From positions 1 to 64,000 of the forward strand of contig NZ_WFGV02000038.1 in NCBI RefSeq assembly GCF_010095445.2: a stretch of 64,000 nucleotides of DNA, in the 5' to 3' direction. Under the pieces are notes generated by a model. That model ran no database searches, was not told where the DNA came from, and worked only from the letters and a program-made list of their open reading frames with translations. This DNA comes from Pseudomonas sp. TNT3. GTDB taxonomy: Bacteria > Pseudomonadota > Gammaproteobacteria > Pseudomonadales > Pseudomonadaceae. Numbering within the stretch: the first letter of the stretch is position 1; the number at the start of each line of letters is the position of its first letter. Of this stretch, positions 52,175 to 61,154 are shown one piece after another. The position numbers and the translations under genes are program-made.

Positions 52175-52336
52175 TCACGCGGTGACCTCGTCGATGACTC
52201 GCAGATCGGCGCGCCAACAGTGGAATACTGGAAGATCTGGCTCCGGCGAGAACCCGGTCCAGGTACTGCGGAGCAACCCGGAGGCACGGGCCGGCAGGGC
52301 GAGCACAAAAAACAGCCGGCAGAGAGAGCGGCGCAT
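52175..52336 (-). pseudogene. Possible remnant of dsbD (53-codon stub)
   Basis: In PAO1 the thiol-disulfide interchange gene dipZ/dsbD lies between aroQ and the chemoreceptor gene. Here that gap is only 377 bases (52002-52378). The minus strand holds a short frame starting with a signal-peptide-like sequence (MRRSLCRLFFVLALPARASG) that resembles a DsbD N-terminus, then 33 residues with no DsbD character and a stop. I read it as a deletion remnant. It could instead be a chance frame or a small secreted peptide. Nothing else is recognised in this gap. Confidence 0.35.
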
Positions 52337-52378
52337 GACGAACAAGCGTATCGAAGGTGAGGGCATGATAGCGGTCTC

Positions 52379-54325
52379 TCAGACGCGGAAGGCCTGAACG
52401 GCCGTGTGCAACCGTCCACCGAGCACCAACAGATGCTCCCCTTGCTCACGTCCTTCGCCAATCCGCAGCAGGTTATCCCCACCCAATTGATGAATTCGCT
52501 CACTGTGATCGCGGATCTCACTGACAGCACCACTTTGCTGAGCGGTGACATCGGCGATGCGCACTGCCGTGTCGGAAATGGTTTGAATCGCACCGACGAT
52601 TTTATCCAGCGCACCGTCGGCTGCCTGGGCCTGGTGAGCGGTGGCTTCGGCGTGTTCGACCTGAGCGCGCATGCCCTCCACCGATTGACGCGCCGCGGTT
52701 TGCAGGCCGGCAATCAGCGTCTGAATCTCTGCCGTAGCGCCCGCCGTGCGTTGCGCCAACGAGCGGACTTCCTCGGCCACCACCGCAAACCCCCGACCCA
52801 TTTCCCCTGCGCGAGCCGCTTCGATGGCGGCGTTCAGGGCCAGGAGATTGGTCTGGTCGGCAATCGAGCGGATCACGGTCAGGACACCGCCGATGGTGGC
52901 GGACTCCTCGGCCAGGTGTTCGATCATCTGCGCGTTGCCTTGCACTTCCCCGACAAGCGAATGCAGCCCGGTGAGGCTCAAGCCGATGACTTTCTGCCCG
53001 TGCGCCACCGCCAATCCGGCATGGCGGCTGGCGTCGGCAGCCTGGCTGGCATCGCCAGCGACTTGTTGGATGGTCGCTTCCAGTTCCCCCAGCGAATCGC
53101 GGATCAGCGCCGTGTCACCTGCCTGATGTTCAGCGCCACTGTGCAAATCATTGCTTAACTCGGCCAAGGTTCGACTGCTGCCGGCGACTTGTTCGGCGTT
53201 GAGGCGGATGGTTCCCACCAGGTCAACCAGGTAGGCGCGCAAGCGGTTGAGCGACAATTGAATGTCATGCAGTTCGCGGTTGGTGTTGCCCAGCTCGATG
53301 TCCCGGCTGAAGTCGCCTTCGGCCCAGGTCGACAGGGCTGGTGCCAGATTGGTCAGCGTACGCGCCAGGCGGCGCTGCAGCGTATCGATGAGCAAGGCGA
53401 TCAACAGGATCAGCCCGATCATCACCCCTTGCATCAGCCGCACTTCACTCTGGATTTGCCCATGTTGTGCGCGCACCACGGGTTCCAGGCCGGCAATTGC
53501 GTGTTGTACGTCCGTGATCTTCTGGTGCGTGGCCGCGCCGAGTTCGCTGCGTTTGTGAATCTGTTCGCGGGTGCGCTCAAGCTCCGACGGATAACGGCTC
53601 AGCAAGCTGTTGAGTTCGCGTTTGAGCCCGACACCCGCATCTTCAGCCACGGCTTTCTCGGTGTTCTCCAGCCCCATCAATGCGGCGAAATCATCGGTGT
53701 TCGACTCGCTGCTGCTGGTCACGCCCAACAGTGGCAAGGCATCCAGCCGTTCAGCCTGAGTGCGGATGTTGGCGACTTCGCGTTCGACGTCGGCGGCCAG
53801 TTCACTGCGGCCGCTGCTCACCAGTTTTTCCCGTGCCAGCGACAGCTTGCCCAGGTGTTGAGAGGCGGCGAGTAGCGGCGTCAGGTAGGCCGCATTCGTG
53901 CTGGCGTACTGGCTGAGCTGGTCGAGACTGGCCCCCAGTTCGCGTTCGGCTTGCAATAGCAAGGCCTGTGGGTCGCCCGCGAGTTTTCCGGCGGCGAGCA
54001 AGTCGGTTTTGCTGAATGCCTCGAGGTTCGACAGGCTTGGACGCAAGGTGTCGGCCAACGCCGGGGGTAACTCACCGAGTTCTTTATTCAGGTCGTCGAT
54101 CGCCTGGCTGGCGCTGCTGAGGCGCAGGGCATCGCCGCTGGCGAGGTAATCCTCAACGTTACGCACAACGCCATTCTGAAATTGCTGGGACAGGCCCAGG
54201 TAACGCTCCATTAATAGATAAGGGCGTTCGAGGGCTTTTTGCGACCACCACAGCGTGGCGCCAAGGGCCAGGCACACGGCGACTAAAAGGAGGGTGTTGA
54301 GATTGGTCAGCAGCTTCAGGCGCAT
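52379..54325 (-). CDS. ctpL: Methyl-accepting chemotaxis protein, CtpL position
   Basis: A 648-residue receptor. Transmembrane helix 1 is at about 8-28 and helix 2 at about 303-320 (LMQGVMIGLILLIALLID), enclosing a helical periplasmic sensor of about 270 residues. A HAMP domain and a signalling domain follow, with the hairpin tip segment IADQTNLLALNAAIEAARAGE and AVVAEEVRSLAQRT. It passes signals to CheA/CheW. The place before gcbA corresponds to PA4844 (CtpL, low-phosphate and chloroaniline taxis), but the ligand is not shown by sequence. Confidence 0.88.
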   Translation of the reverse strand: MRLKLLTNLNTLLLVAVCLALGATLWWSQKALERPYLLMERYLGLSQQFQNGVVRNVEDYLASGDALRLSSASQAIDDLNKELGELPPALADTLRPSLSNLEAFSKTDLLAAGKLAGDPQALLLQAERELGASLDQLSQYASTNAAYLTPLLAASQHLGKLSLAREKLVSSGRSELAADVEREVANIRTQAERLDALPLLGVTSSSESNTDDFAALMGLENTEKAVAEDAGVGLKRELNSLLSRYPSELERTREQIHKRSELGAATHQKITDVQHAIAGLEPVVRAQHGQIQSEVRLMQGVMIGLILLIALLIDTLQRRLARTLTNLAPALSTWAEGDFSRDIELGNTNRELHDIQLSLNRLRAYLVDLVGTIRLNAEQVAGSSRTLAELSNDLHSGAEHQAGDTALIRDSLGELEATIQQVAGDASQAADASRHAGLAVAHGQKVIGLSLTGLHSLVGEVQGNAQMIEHLAEESATIGGVLTVIRSIADQTNLLALNAAIEAARAGEMGRGFAVVAEEVRSLAQRTAGATAEIQTLIAGLQTAARQSVEGMRAQVEHAEATAHQAQAADGALDKIVGAIQTISDTAVRIADVTAQQSGAVSEIRDHSERIHQLGGDNLLRIGEGREQGEHLLVLGGRLHTAVQAFRV

Positions 54326-54377
54326 CGCGGGACTACCAACGGCAGAATGGTAAGCGCCTGAAGTTATTGCGTTTCTG

Positions 54378-56048
54378 TTACAGGGTTATGACCAGTTCGC
54401 TGGATTCCGATGAAAAGATGGCACTTTGCTTTGATGCCCGCGCGGACTGCACGCGGTTGCGCCCGGCATGCTTGGCCCGGTACAGCGCCTCATCTGCCTG
54501 ACTCGCCATCATCAGGCTGTCGCAGTCATCATCAAGGTCCACAACCCCGGCGCTGAACGTGCACCAAAGATCCTGCGGCTGGGCTGGGTAGTGAATCTCG
54601 GCAAAACGCTGGCGAATTTCATCGAGCACTTTATGGGCCGACTCAAGATCGGTGTCCGGCATCACGATAGCGAACTCTTCACCGCCGTAACGGCCAATGA
54701 AGTCTGTCTTGCGCAAGCGCTGCTTCAAGAACAACGCCAGGCTTTTGATCACCCGGTCGCCCATGGGGTGGCCATGGCTGTCGTTGACCCGTTTGAAATG
54801 GTCGATGTCGAGCATTGCAAAGCTCAATGGCTTGTTCTCGCGGCGGGCGCGGAAGCTGCAGTCTTCGAGCAATTGCAGGATGTGTGTGTGGTTATACAGA
54901 CCGGTCAGGCTGTCGCGGACCATCCGTGCTTTCAAATTGCGCGCCCGTGCTGCGCGGTTGCGCACGGTGGTGATCAGATGGCGCGGTTTGATCGGTTTGG
55001 TCAGGAAGTCGTCGCCGCCTTCGCTCATGGCGTCGAGTTGCTTGTCCAGGTCGTCTTCGGCCGAGAGGTAAATGATGGGCACGCTGACATAACGGTCGTT
55101 GTGGCGAATCACTTTGGCCAATTCGGTGCCGGTGCAGGCGGGCATGTACATGTCGAGGATGATGAGGTCTGGCTGGAAATCGGCCAGTTCGGCCATGGCC
55201 TGAATCGGTTCGATCAGGGTGCGCGTGACGATCCCGGCGCTGTTGAGCAGGCGCTCGGTGTGCAACGCCTGGGCGCGTGAATCGTCGATGATCAGCACTT
55301 TAAAGGGTTCGTACTGGGCGACGCAGGTCAGGACTTCGATCTTCTCCAGCAGGCTCGAGGCTTCGAGGGTGCCGGTCAGAAACTCCTGGCCACCGGCACG
55401 CACGGCGGCGAGGCGGGTAGGGGTGTCGGTTTCGTTCAGGCTGAAAAACAACAACGGCAATTGATGGTCCAGGCCTTCCTGGGCCTCGGCCGCGAGTTTC
55501 AAACCGATACCGGCTCCGCAGAAATCCACGTCCATGACAATCGCCGCAGGCAATCGCTCGACCATTGAAGAGCGAAACGCCGCCACACTGTCGAGGGATT
55601 GGGCGCTGAGGCCGAAGAACTCGAGCTGTTTGGCCAGGCGCTCGGCGCGCTCATGATCCTGCAGCAGCACATAGATCGGTTTGCGCAACGGAGGCAGGAA
55701 CGTTTGGTCGAGTTGATCGCCATGCCGCAAGCCGGTGCGCGACAGGCGCTGCATCAAGCGATTTAGGTCGGTGATCAAGCCGCTGCTCAGGCGTCCACGG
55801 TTGGCGTCGACAGCGTCCAGCGCCTGGCCGATGTGGCGCGCCAGATGAGTGTGTTCCGGTTGTTCGAAACGCTCGGCGAACCGTAGCAGGCGCAAGTTGG
55901 CTTCGCTCAATTCCGAGAGGTCGGTCGTGGACCACTCGCTGCGTTGCAGGCGCTGCCATATCTCAAGAATTTGACGTGCCTGATGAATTACCCGCTGGGC
56001 AAAGTGGTGCTTGAGGCGCTCACGGCTGGGGTCTTCTGGCTCGGTCAT
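54378..56048 (-). CDS. gcbA: Diguanylate cyclase GcbA-like (double receiver, GGDEF)
   Basis: A 556-residue protein. A helical N-terminal region (about 1-120) precedes a degenerate receiver (about 122-240; IVMDVDFC but LTGTLE where the lysine is expected), a complete receiver (about 248-365; VLIIDDSRAQ, LIILDMYMPA, FLTKPI), and a GGDEF domain (about 380-540) with active site GRYGGEEF. An RKTD inhibitory site lies five residues before GGEEF, so product inhibition is expected. It makes c-di-GMP; GcbA (PA4843, Pfl01_0623) promotes attachment. Its place next to the chemoreceptor is conserved. Cytoplasmic. Confidence 0.88.
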   Translation of the reverse strand: MTEPEDPSRERLKHHFAQRVIHQARQILEIWQRLQRSEWSTTDLSELSEANLRLLRFAERFEQPEHTHLARHIGQALDAVDANRGRLSSGLITDLNRLMQRLSRTGLRHGDQLDQTFLPPLRKPIYVLLQDHERAERLAKQLEFFGLSAQSLDSVAAFRSSMVERLPAAIVMDVDFCGAGIGLKLAAEAQEGLDHQLPLLFFSLNETDTPTRLAAVRAGGQEFLTGTLEASSLLEKIEVLTCVAQYEPFKVLIIDDSRAQALHTERLLNSAGIVTRTLIEPIQAMAELADFQPDLIILDMYMPACTGTELAKVIRHNDRYVSVPIIYLSAEDDLDKQLDAMSEGGDDFLTKPIKPRHLITTVRNRAARARNLKARMVRDSLTGLYNHTHILQLLEDCSFRARRENKPLSFAMLDIDHFKRVNDSHGHPMGDRVIKSLALFLKQRLRKTDFIGRYGGEEFAIVMPDTDLESAHKVLDEIRQRFAEIHYPAQPQDLWCTFSAGVVDLDDDCDSLMMASQADEALYRAKHAGRNRVQSARASKQSAIFSSESSELVITL

Positions 56049-56523
56049 ATCCTGACTACTAGTTAGGGTGCATGCTGAGATCGACTGGTGGCTCTATGCT
56101 AGCATCTCTTTTCATTTGGATGAGTGTCGTGCATCAATAATCTGGAAAGTGGCTCTATTCAGTTTATGACTGGTTGGTCGGATGCAATCGGGGCAGGCGT
56201 AATACCTGTAGCAGCTGGCGAAGCCTGCGTCCGGTTGCGGCGTGGCGAGGGGGTTTATCCCCGTTGGGTCGCGCAGCGGCCCCAAATCTTTACGACTGCT
56301 GCGCAGCCGAACGGGGATAAATCCCCTCACCACCGGCTTCGCCAGCTGCTACAGGGTGCTTTGTTCTGGATGAGAGCGTACGAGAGGTATGCTTCGCTTG
56401 CTCCAACAAGGTGTGCGCTTCATTTATAGTGGCGGCTCGATCAGATTCTGCGCGGCAAACGAGGCACGATGGCGTAGGGTTGTGGTCGAACCGATGAACT
56501 CAAGTGATTGAAAGGATATCGCC
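56049..56523. other. 475-base intergenic region
   Basis: Apart from the nested palindrome at 56205-56355 and the ribosome binding site AAAGGA before 56524, nothing is recognised. Short frames crossing the palindrome on both strands lack coding character. Confidence 0.5.
56205..56355. repeat. Nested composite palindrome
   Basis: Outer 21-bp arms CCTGTAGCAGCTGGCGAAGCC (56205-56225) and the complement (56335-56355) enclose an inner pair containing GGCGAGGGGGTTTATCCCCGTT and AACGGGGATAAATCCCCTC. The inner pair belongs to the family at 14522-14653, so one element appears inserted in, or fused with, another. Confidence 0.8.
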
Positions 56524-57591
56524 ATGCTGGACTGGAAGAACCGCGCGGGCAGTGCGCCTGAACGTGCCGCTGAACCTAAATCGGCTGCCCGCAGCTATAT
56601 CGGTGGCCTGCTGTTCAGCCGGGCGCTGGCCACTCTGATCGCCATCTACCTGATTGTGACGATTGCCCTTGGCTGGTACTGGAGCCAGGAGCCGGCGCTG
56701 TTTCCGGTTCAACAAAATGCCCAGGTCGCTGCCGAGAAAGAAGGCAAGCAGATGGTGATCGGCTACACCACGGTTGAAACCCTTAAAACCGTTGCCGGGA
56801 CCCTGCTGAACAAACCGGGCGGCTACATTTCCAACGATCGTTTCCCGCCAGGCCTGTGGATGGACAACACGCCAAGCTGGGAATATGGCGTGCTGGTACA
56901 GGTCCGCGATCTGACGCGCGCCTTGCGTAAAGACTTCGCCCGTTCGCAATCGCAGTCGGCGGAAGACTCTGATCTGGCCAAGGCCGAGCCGCGTTTCAAC
57001 TTTGACAATAAAAGCTGGGTGCTGCCCTCCAGTGAATCCGAGTATCAGGAAGGCATCAATTCCCTGAGCCGTTACCAGGCTCGCCTGTCCGATCCTTCGC
57101 AGAAAAACGCACTGTTCTACGCCCGTGCCGACAACCTGAACAACTGGTTGGGCGATGTGGGCACCCGCCTGGGTTCGCTGTCGCAACGCCTGTCGGCCAG
57201 CGTTGGCCGGGTCAAGCTGAACACGGCGTTGAAAACTGAAGTCGTGGCGCCGGGTCAGGTGCCGCAGGTCGACGAAGAAATCGTCGAAACCCCGTGGATG
57301 CAGATCGACAACGTGTTCTACGAAGCTCGCGGCCAGGCCTGGGCCTTGTCTCACCTGTTGCGCGCTATCGAAGTCGACTTCGCTGACGTACTGGCCAAGA
57401 AGAATGCCACCGTGAGCGTGCGTCAGATCATTCGTGAACTGGAAGCGTCGCAAGAACCGGTCTGGAGCCCGATGATCCTCAACGGTAGCGGCTTCGGTGT
57501 GCTGGCCAACCACTCGCTGGTCATGGCCAACTACATTTCCCGAGCCAACGCTGCGGTGATCGATTTGCGTCAATTGCTCAATCAGGGCTGA
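56524..57591 (+). CDS. DUF2333-family membrane-anchored protein
   Basis: A 355-residue protein of the DUF2333 family: one transmembrane helix (ALATLIAIYLIVTIALGWYW, about 38-57), the rest probably periplasmic, with GYTTVETLKTVAGTLLNKPGGYISND, PGLWMDNTPSWEYGVL and ALSHLLRAIEVDFADVLAKKN. Function is unknown. A NUDIX gene follows three bases downstream, an order conserved in Pseudomonas near speA. Confidence 0.87.
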   Translation: MLDWKNRAGSAPERAAEPKSAARSYIGGLLFSRALATLIAIYLIVTIALGWYWSQEPALFPVQQNAQVAAEKEGKQMVIGYTTVETLKTVAGTLLNKPGGYISNDRFPPGLWMDNTPSWEYGVLVQVRDLTRALRKDFARSQSQSAEDSDLAKAEPRFNFDNKSWVLPSSESEYQEGINSLSRYQARLSDPSQKNALFYARADNLNNWLGDVGTRLGSLSQRLSASVGRVKLNTALKTEVVAPGQVPQVDEEIVETPWMQIDNVFYEARGQAWALSHLLRAIEVDFADVLAKKNATVSVRQIIRELEASQEPVWSPMILNGSGFGVLANHSLVMANYISRANAAVIDLRQLLNQG

Positions 57592-57594
57592 GTC

Positions 57595-58143
57595 ATGTCC
57601 GACAGCGACAAAGAGGCCGCCCACCGCGTGGCCTCGGATGCCGAACAGATCGCCTGGGTCGACGAGCAGGATAATCTGCTCGGCGCCCTGGTCCGTTCCG
57701 ATTTGCGCGAACGCGAGCTGATTGGACGCGGCACCTACATCATGCTGTTCAACTCCGCCGGTGAGCTCTGCGTGCACCGGCGCACCCTGAGCAAAGCGAT
57801 CTACCCGGGTTATTGGGACGTCGCGGCGGGGGGCATGGTGCTCGCCACTGAAACCTACGCCGAGTCGGCGGCCCGTGAGCTGGAAGAAGAGCTGGGCGTA
57901 AGCGGCGTGGAGCTGGTCGCTCACGATCACTTTTTTTTCGAAGACACGGGGAATCGCCTCTGGTGTTCAGCGTTTTCGGCGGTGTGGGATGGCCCATTGA
58001 TCCTGCAACCGGAGGAAGTGCTCGAAGCGCGCTTTATCCCTGTCGATCAGGTCATGCTCGAAATAGAGCAAAAGCCTTATTGCCCGGACTCTCTGGCTGC
58101 ATTGAAGCGCTATCTGAGAGCCCGCGGCGATGACGTCGCATAA
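57595..58143 (+). CDS. NUDIX hydrolase, YfcD type
   Basis: A 182-residue hydrolase with an exact Nudix box, GMVLATETYAESAARELEEE followed by LGV, where the glutamates bind the metal. The YfcD-like lead-in GRGTYIMLFNSAGELCVHRRT and TLSKAIYPGYWDVAAGG are present. It splits a nucleoside diphosphate linked to another moiety; the substrate is unknown. It is probably co-transcribed with the DUF2333 gene. Confidence 0.9.
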   Translation: MSDSDKEAAHRVASDAEQIAWVDEQDNLLGALVRSDLRERELIGRGTYIMLFNSAGELCVHRRTLSKAIYPGYWDVAAGGMVLATETYAESAARELEEELGVSGVELVAHDHFFFEDTGNRLWCSAFSAVWDGPLILQPEEVLEARFIPVDQVMLEIEQKPYCPDSLAALKRYLRARGDDVA

Positions 58144-58210
58144 GAGGCATAAATTGGCGCCGATTGGCTCTTAGCAAGCCGGCTTTTTGTCGTTACACTG
58201 CGCGACCTTT

Positions 58211-58310
58211 TGCAGGAGCGAGCCTGCTCGCGAAAAACGCAAGGACGACGTGTGCTGCCTGATGCCGCGCGTTATCGTTGACGTCCATCGCGAGCAGGCT
58301 CGCTCCTACA
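58211..58310. repeat. Palindromic repeat, GGAGCGAGCCTGCTCGCGA type
   Basis: Inverted 23-bp arms (58211-58233 and 58288-58310) differ only in TGCAGG against TGTAGG. It lies between the NUDIX and SUI1 genes and belongs with the copies at 16403 and 43914. Confidence 0.8.
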
Positions 58311-58422
58311 GCGAAATGCTTGTTTTTCCGTTTCAGTAGCGCTGCCCCTGCCTGAGTGGGGCTTCGCGGTCGATGGCACCCAAGTGCCGCGGCCAGTCTT
58401 TGTCCTCCCAAGAGGATTGCCG

Positions 58423-58794
58423 GTGGCCAAAAAAGCCGCTTCCTTCGCCGCCCTTGGTGGCCTGGTATTTTCCACCGACGCAGGTCGTCATTGCCCGGAT
58501 TGCAGTAAACCGGTGGATGCCTGCATCTGCAAACAGACCGTTATCCCGGCTGGCGACGGCATTGCTCGCGTGCGCCGCGAAAGCAAGGGCCGTGGCGGCA
58601 AGACGGTGACGACCATCACCGGCGTGCCATTGGCTGAAGATGCGCTCAAGGACCTTGCCACTGCGTTGAAGAAACGTTGCGGCACGGGTGGAGCGTTGAA
58701 AGACGGGATCATCGAAATCCAGGGCGATCATGTCGAGCTACTCTTGGCCGAGCTGATCAAACTCGGTTTCAAAGCGAAGAAGTCCGGCGGCTAG
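58423..58794 (+). CDS. yciH: SUI1/eIF1-like translation factor (YciH)
   Basis: A 123-residue protein with an N-terminal segment (FAALGGLVFSTDAG), a cysteine cluster HCPDCSKPVDACICK that may bind zinc, and the SUI1 fold (RRESKGRGGKTVTTITGVP, KRCGTGGALKDGIIEIQGDH). YciH affects start-codon fidelity in E. coli. I use a GTG start at 58423 because AGAGGA lies six bases upstream and the product then begins AKKAASFAALGG. Corresponds in position to PA4840, before speA. Confidence 0.9.
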   Translation: MAKKAASFAALGGLVFSTDAGRHCPDCSKPVDACICKQTVIPAGDGIARVRRESKGRGGKTVTTITGVPLAEDALKDLATALKKRCGTGGALKDGIIEIQGDHVELLLAELIKLGFKAKKSGG

Positions 58795-58798
58795 CAGC

Positions 58799-58872
58799 CT
58801 CTGTGAAAACCACCCTCGGCTTGATCCGGTCCTCACAGCAGGTCTGGTGTCGCCCACATGGTTTTCACAGAG
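58799..58872. repeat. Dyad after the SUI1 gene
   Basis: Perfect 14-bp arms CTCTGTGAAAACCA (58799-58812) and TGGTTTTCACAGAG (58859-58872). No T-tract follows, so it is noted as a dyad rather than a terminator. Confidence 0.6.
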
Positions 58873-58924
58873 CCTGTTCTGACCGGTTTCTAAACTCACT
58901 GCGGTCAGCGAGGTCTATCCCTCG

Positions 58925-58953
58925 TTGACGAACCGTCATTTTCATTCTTTAGA
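58925..58953 (+). promoter_or_regulatory. Candidate sigma-70 promoter for speA
   Basis: TTGACG at 58925-58930, 17 bp, then TTTAGA at 58948-58953, lying about 55 bases before the speA start. The -35 is good and the -10 poor. Confidence 0.4.
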
Positions 58954-59007
58954 CTGCGCCGGCCTGAACCCAGGCGACGCTCTATGACTTCTTTATAGGG
59001 GACTTCA

Positions 59008-60921
59008 ATGTCCGTACGACGCACACGCAAAGACGATGGCAGCCAATGGACAGTTGCGGACAGCCGCAGTGTTTACGGGATTCGCCATTGGGGGGCCGGG
59101 TATTTCGCGATCAATGACGCCGGTCGCGTCGAAGTTCGTCCGAACGGTCCGACCAGTTCGCCTATCGACCTGTTCGAGCAAGTCGACCAGCTGCGCAAGA
59201 GCGGCTTGTCCTTGCCATTGCTCGTACGTTTCCCGGATATCCTGCAAGACCGCGTGCGTCAGCTGACCGGCGCATTCGATGCGAACATCGAGCGTCTGGA
59301 ATACCAGAGCAAGTACACCGCGCTGTACCCGATCAAGGTTAACCAGCAGGAAGCGGTGATCGAGAACATCATCGCTACCCAGGACGTGTCCATCGGCCTG
59401 GAAGCTGGCTCCAAGCCTGAGCTGCTGGCCGTACTGGCGTTGGCACCGAAGGGCGGCACCATCGTCTGCAACGGGTACAAGGACCGTGAGTTCATTCGCC
59501 TGGCGCTGATGGGCCAAAAGCTCGGTCACAACGTCTTCATCGTGATCGAAAAAGAATCCGAAGTTGAACTGGTGATCGAAGAGGCCGCCTCGCTGAAGGT
59601 CAAGCCTCAGGTCGGTCTGCGCGTGCGCCTGTCGTCCCTGGCATCGAGCAAATGGGCTGACACCGGTGGCGAGAAATCCAAATTCGGTCTGTCGGCGGCG
59701 CAGCTGCTGTCGGTGGTCGAGCGTTTCCGTGCCGCTGGCCTGGACCAGGGCATTCGCCTGCTGCACTTCCACATGGGTTCGCAAATCGCCAACCTGGCGG
59801 ACTACCAGCACGGTTTCAAGGAAGCGATTCGTTACTACGGCGAGCTGCGTAACCTGGGCCTGCCGGTCGATCACATCGACGTCGGTGGCGGTTTGGGTGT
59901 CGACTACGACGGTACCCACTCGCGCAACGCCAGTTCGATCAACTACGACATGGACGATTACGCCGGTGTTGTGGTCGGGATGCTCAAGGAATTCTGCGAC
60001 GCGCAGAGCCTGCCGCACCCGAACATTTTCTCCGAAAGCGGCCGTTCCCTGACCGCTCACCACGCCATGCTGGTGGTGCAGGTCACCGACGTCGAGAAGC
60101 ACAACGACGACGTGCCACAGATCGAGAACAAGGAAGCGCTGCCGGAAACCGTGCAGTGGCTGGTTGACCTGCTGGGTCCGACCGACATCGAGATGGTCAC
60201 CGAAACCTACTGGCGCGCGACGCACTACATGAGCGACGTGGCCACCCAGTACGCCGATGGCAAGCTGACCCTGGCCGAGAAAGCCCTGGCCGAGCAATGC
60301 TACTTCGCCGTGTGCCGTCGCCTGCACAACTCGTTGAAAGCCCGTCAGCGCTCGCACCGTCAGGTGCTCGACGAACTCAACGACAAGCTGGCCGACAAGT
60401 ACATCTGCAACTTCTCGGTATTCCAGAGCCTGCCGGACACGTGGGCCATCGGCCAGGTTCTGCCGATCCTGCCGCTGCACCGTCTCGACGAAGAGCCGCT
60501 GCGCCGTGCGGTATTGCAGGACCTGACCTGCGACTCCGATGGCAAGATCAAGCAATACGTCGACGAGCAGAGCATCGAGACCAGCCTGCCAGTGCACGCG
60601 CTGAACGAAGGTGAAGACTACTTGCTGGGGATCTTCCTGGTGGGTGCCTACCAGGAAATTCTCGGTGACATGCACAACCTGTTCGGTGACACCGACTCGG
60701 TGAACATCTACCAGAATGCCGACGGCAGCGTGTACCACGCGGGTATCGAAACCCACGACACCATCGAAGACATGCTGCGCTACGTGCACCTGTCGCCCGA
60801 AGAGCTGATGACCCACTACCGCGACAAATGCGCCAGTGCGCGCATCACTGCGGCAGAGCGTACCCAGTTCCTCGATGCACTGCGTCTGGGCCTGACCCGC
60901 TCCTCTTACCTGTCTTCTTGA
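59008..60921 (+). CDS. speA: Biosynthetic arginine decarboxylase
   Basis: A 637-residue PLP enzyme converting arginine to agmatine for polyamine synthesis. PLP binds K110 in ALYPIKVNQQ; other landmarks are GLEAGSKPELLAVLAL, LLHFHMGSQIANL, HIDVGGGLGVDYDGTHS, IFSESGRSLTAHH and LVGAYQEILGDMHNLFGD. Length fits the biosynthetic SpeA class. GGGGAC precedes the start. Confidence 0.98.
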   Translation: MSVRRTRKDDGSQWTVADSRSVYGIRHWGAGYFAINDAGRVEVRPNGPTSSPIDLFEQVDQLRKSGLSLPLLVRFPDILQDRVRQLTGAFDANIERLEYQSKYTALYPIKVNQQEAVIENIIATQDVSIGLEAGSKPELLAVLALAPKGGTIVCNGYKDREFIRLALMGQKLGHNVFIVIEKESEVELVIEEAASLKVKPQVGLRVRLSSLASSKWADTGGEKSKFGLSAAQLLSVVERFRAAGLDQGIRLLHFHMGSQIANLADYQHGFKEAIRYYGELRNLGLPVDHIDVGGGLGVDYDGTHSRNASSINYDMDDYAGVVVGMLKEFCDAQSLPHPNIFSESGRSLTAHHAMLVVQVTDVEKHNDDVPQIENKEALPETVQWLVDLLGPTDIEMVTETYWRATHYMSDVATQYADGKLTLAEKALAEQCYFAVCRRLHNSLKARQRSHRQVLDELNDKLADKYICNFSVFQSLPDTWAIGQVLPILPLHRLDEEPLRRAVLQDLTCDSDGKIKQYVDEQSIETSLPVHALNEGEDYLLGIFLVGAYQEILGDMHNLFGDTDSVNIYQNADGSVYHAGIETHDTIEDMLRYVHLSPEELMTHYRDKCASARITAAERTQFLDALRLGLTRSSYLSS

Positions 60922-60945
60922 GGTAAGTCTGCGTTTCACCTGGCT

Positions 60946-60983
60946 GTCTGAAAATTTCCCGCGTGCTGCGGGAAACTTCAGAC
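60946..60983 (+). terminator. Hairpin downstream of speA
   Basis: GTCTGA and TTCCCGC pair with GCGGGAA and TCAGAC around a 5-base loop. A T-run (TTTCTTTTTT) begins only about 14 bases later, so this is a weak terminator call; a processing or stability hairpin is possible. Confidence 0.4.
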
Positions 60984-61154
60984 CGCCTGGTGCGACGTTT
61001 CTTTTTTACCTGCTGAAAAATCCTGCTTTGTGGCGATTAAAACCCTATCGTCCTCTTTTCGCGTAGGTCATTTCCTAAGTTGTAATTCGGCACTCTACTC
61101 GGCCATGTCTCTCAGCGAGAATCCTCGGCCGCCCCCTCTTGTAGAGAATCGCCG

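Noticed and set aside
59005..60939. 644-residue minus-strand frame opposite speA
   Set aside because: Shadow frame covering speA almost exactly; speA is unambiguous.
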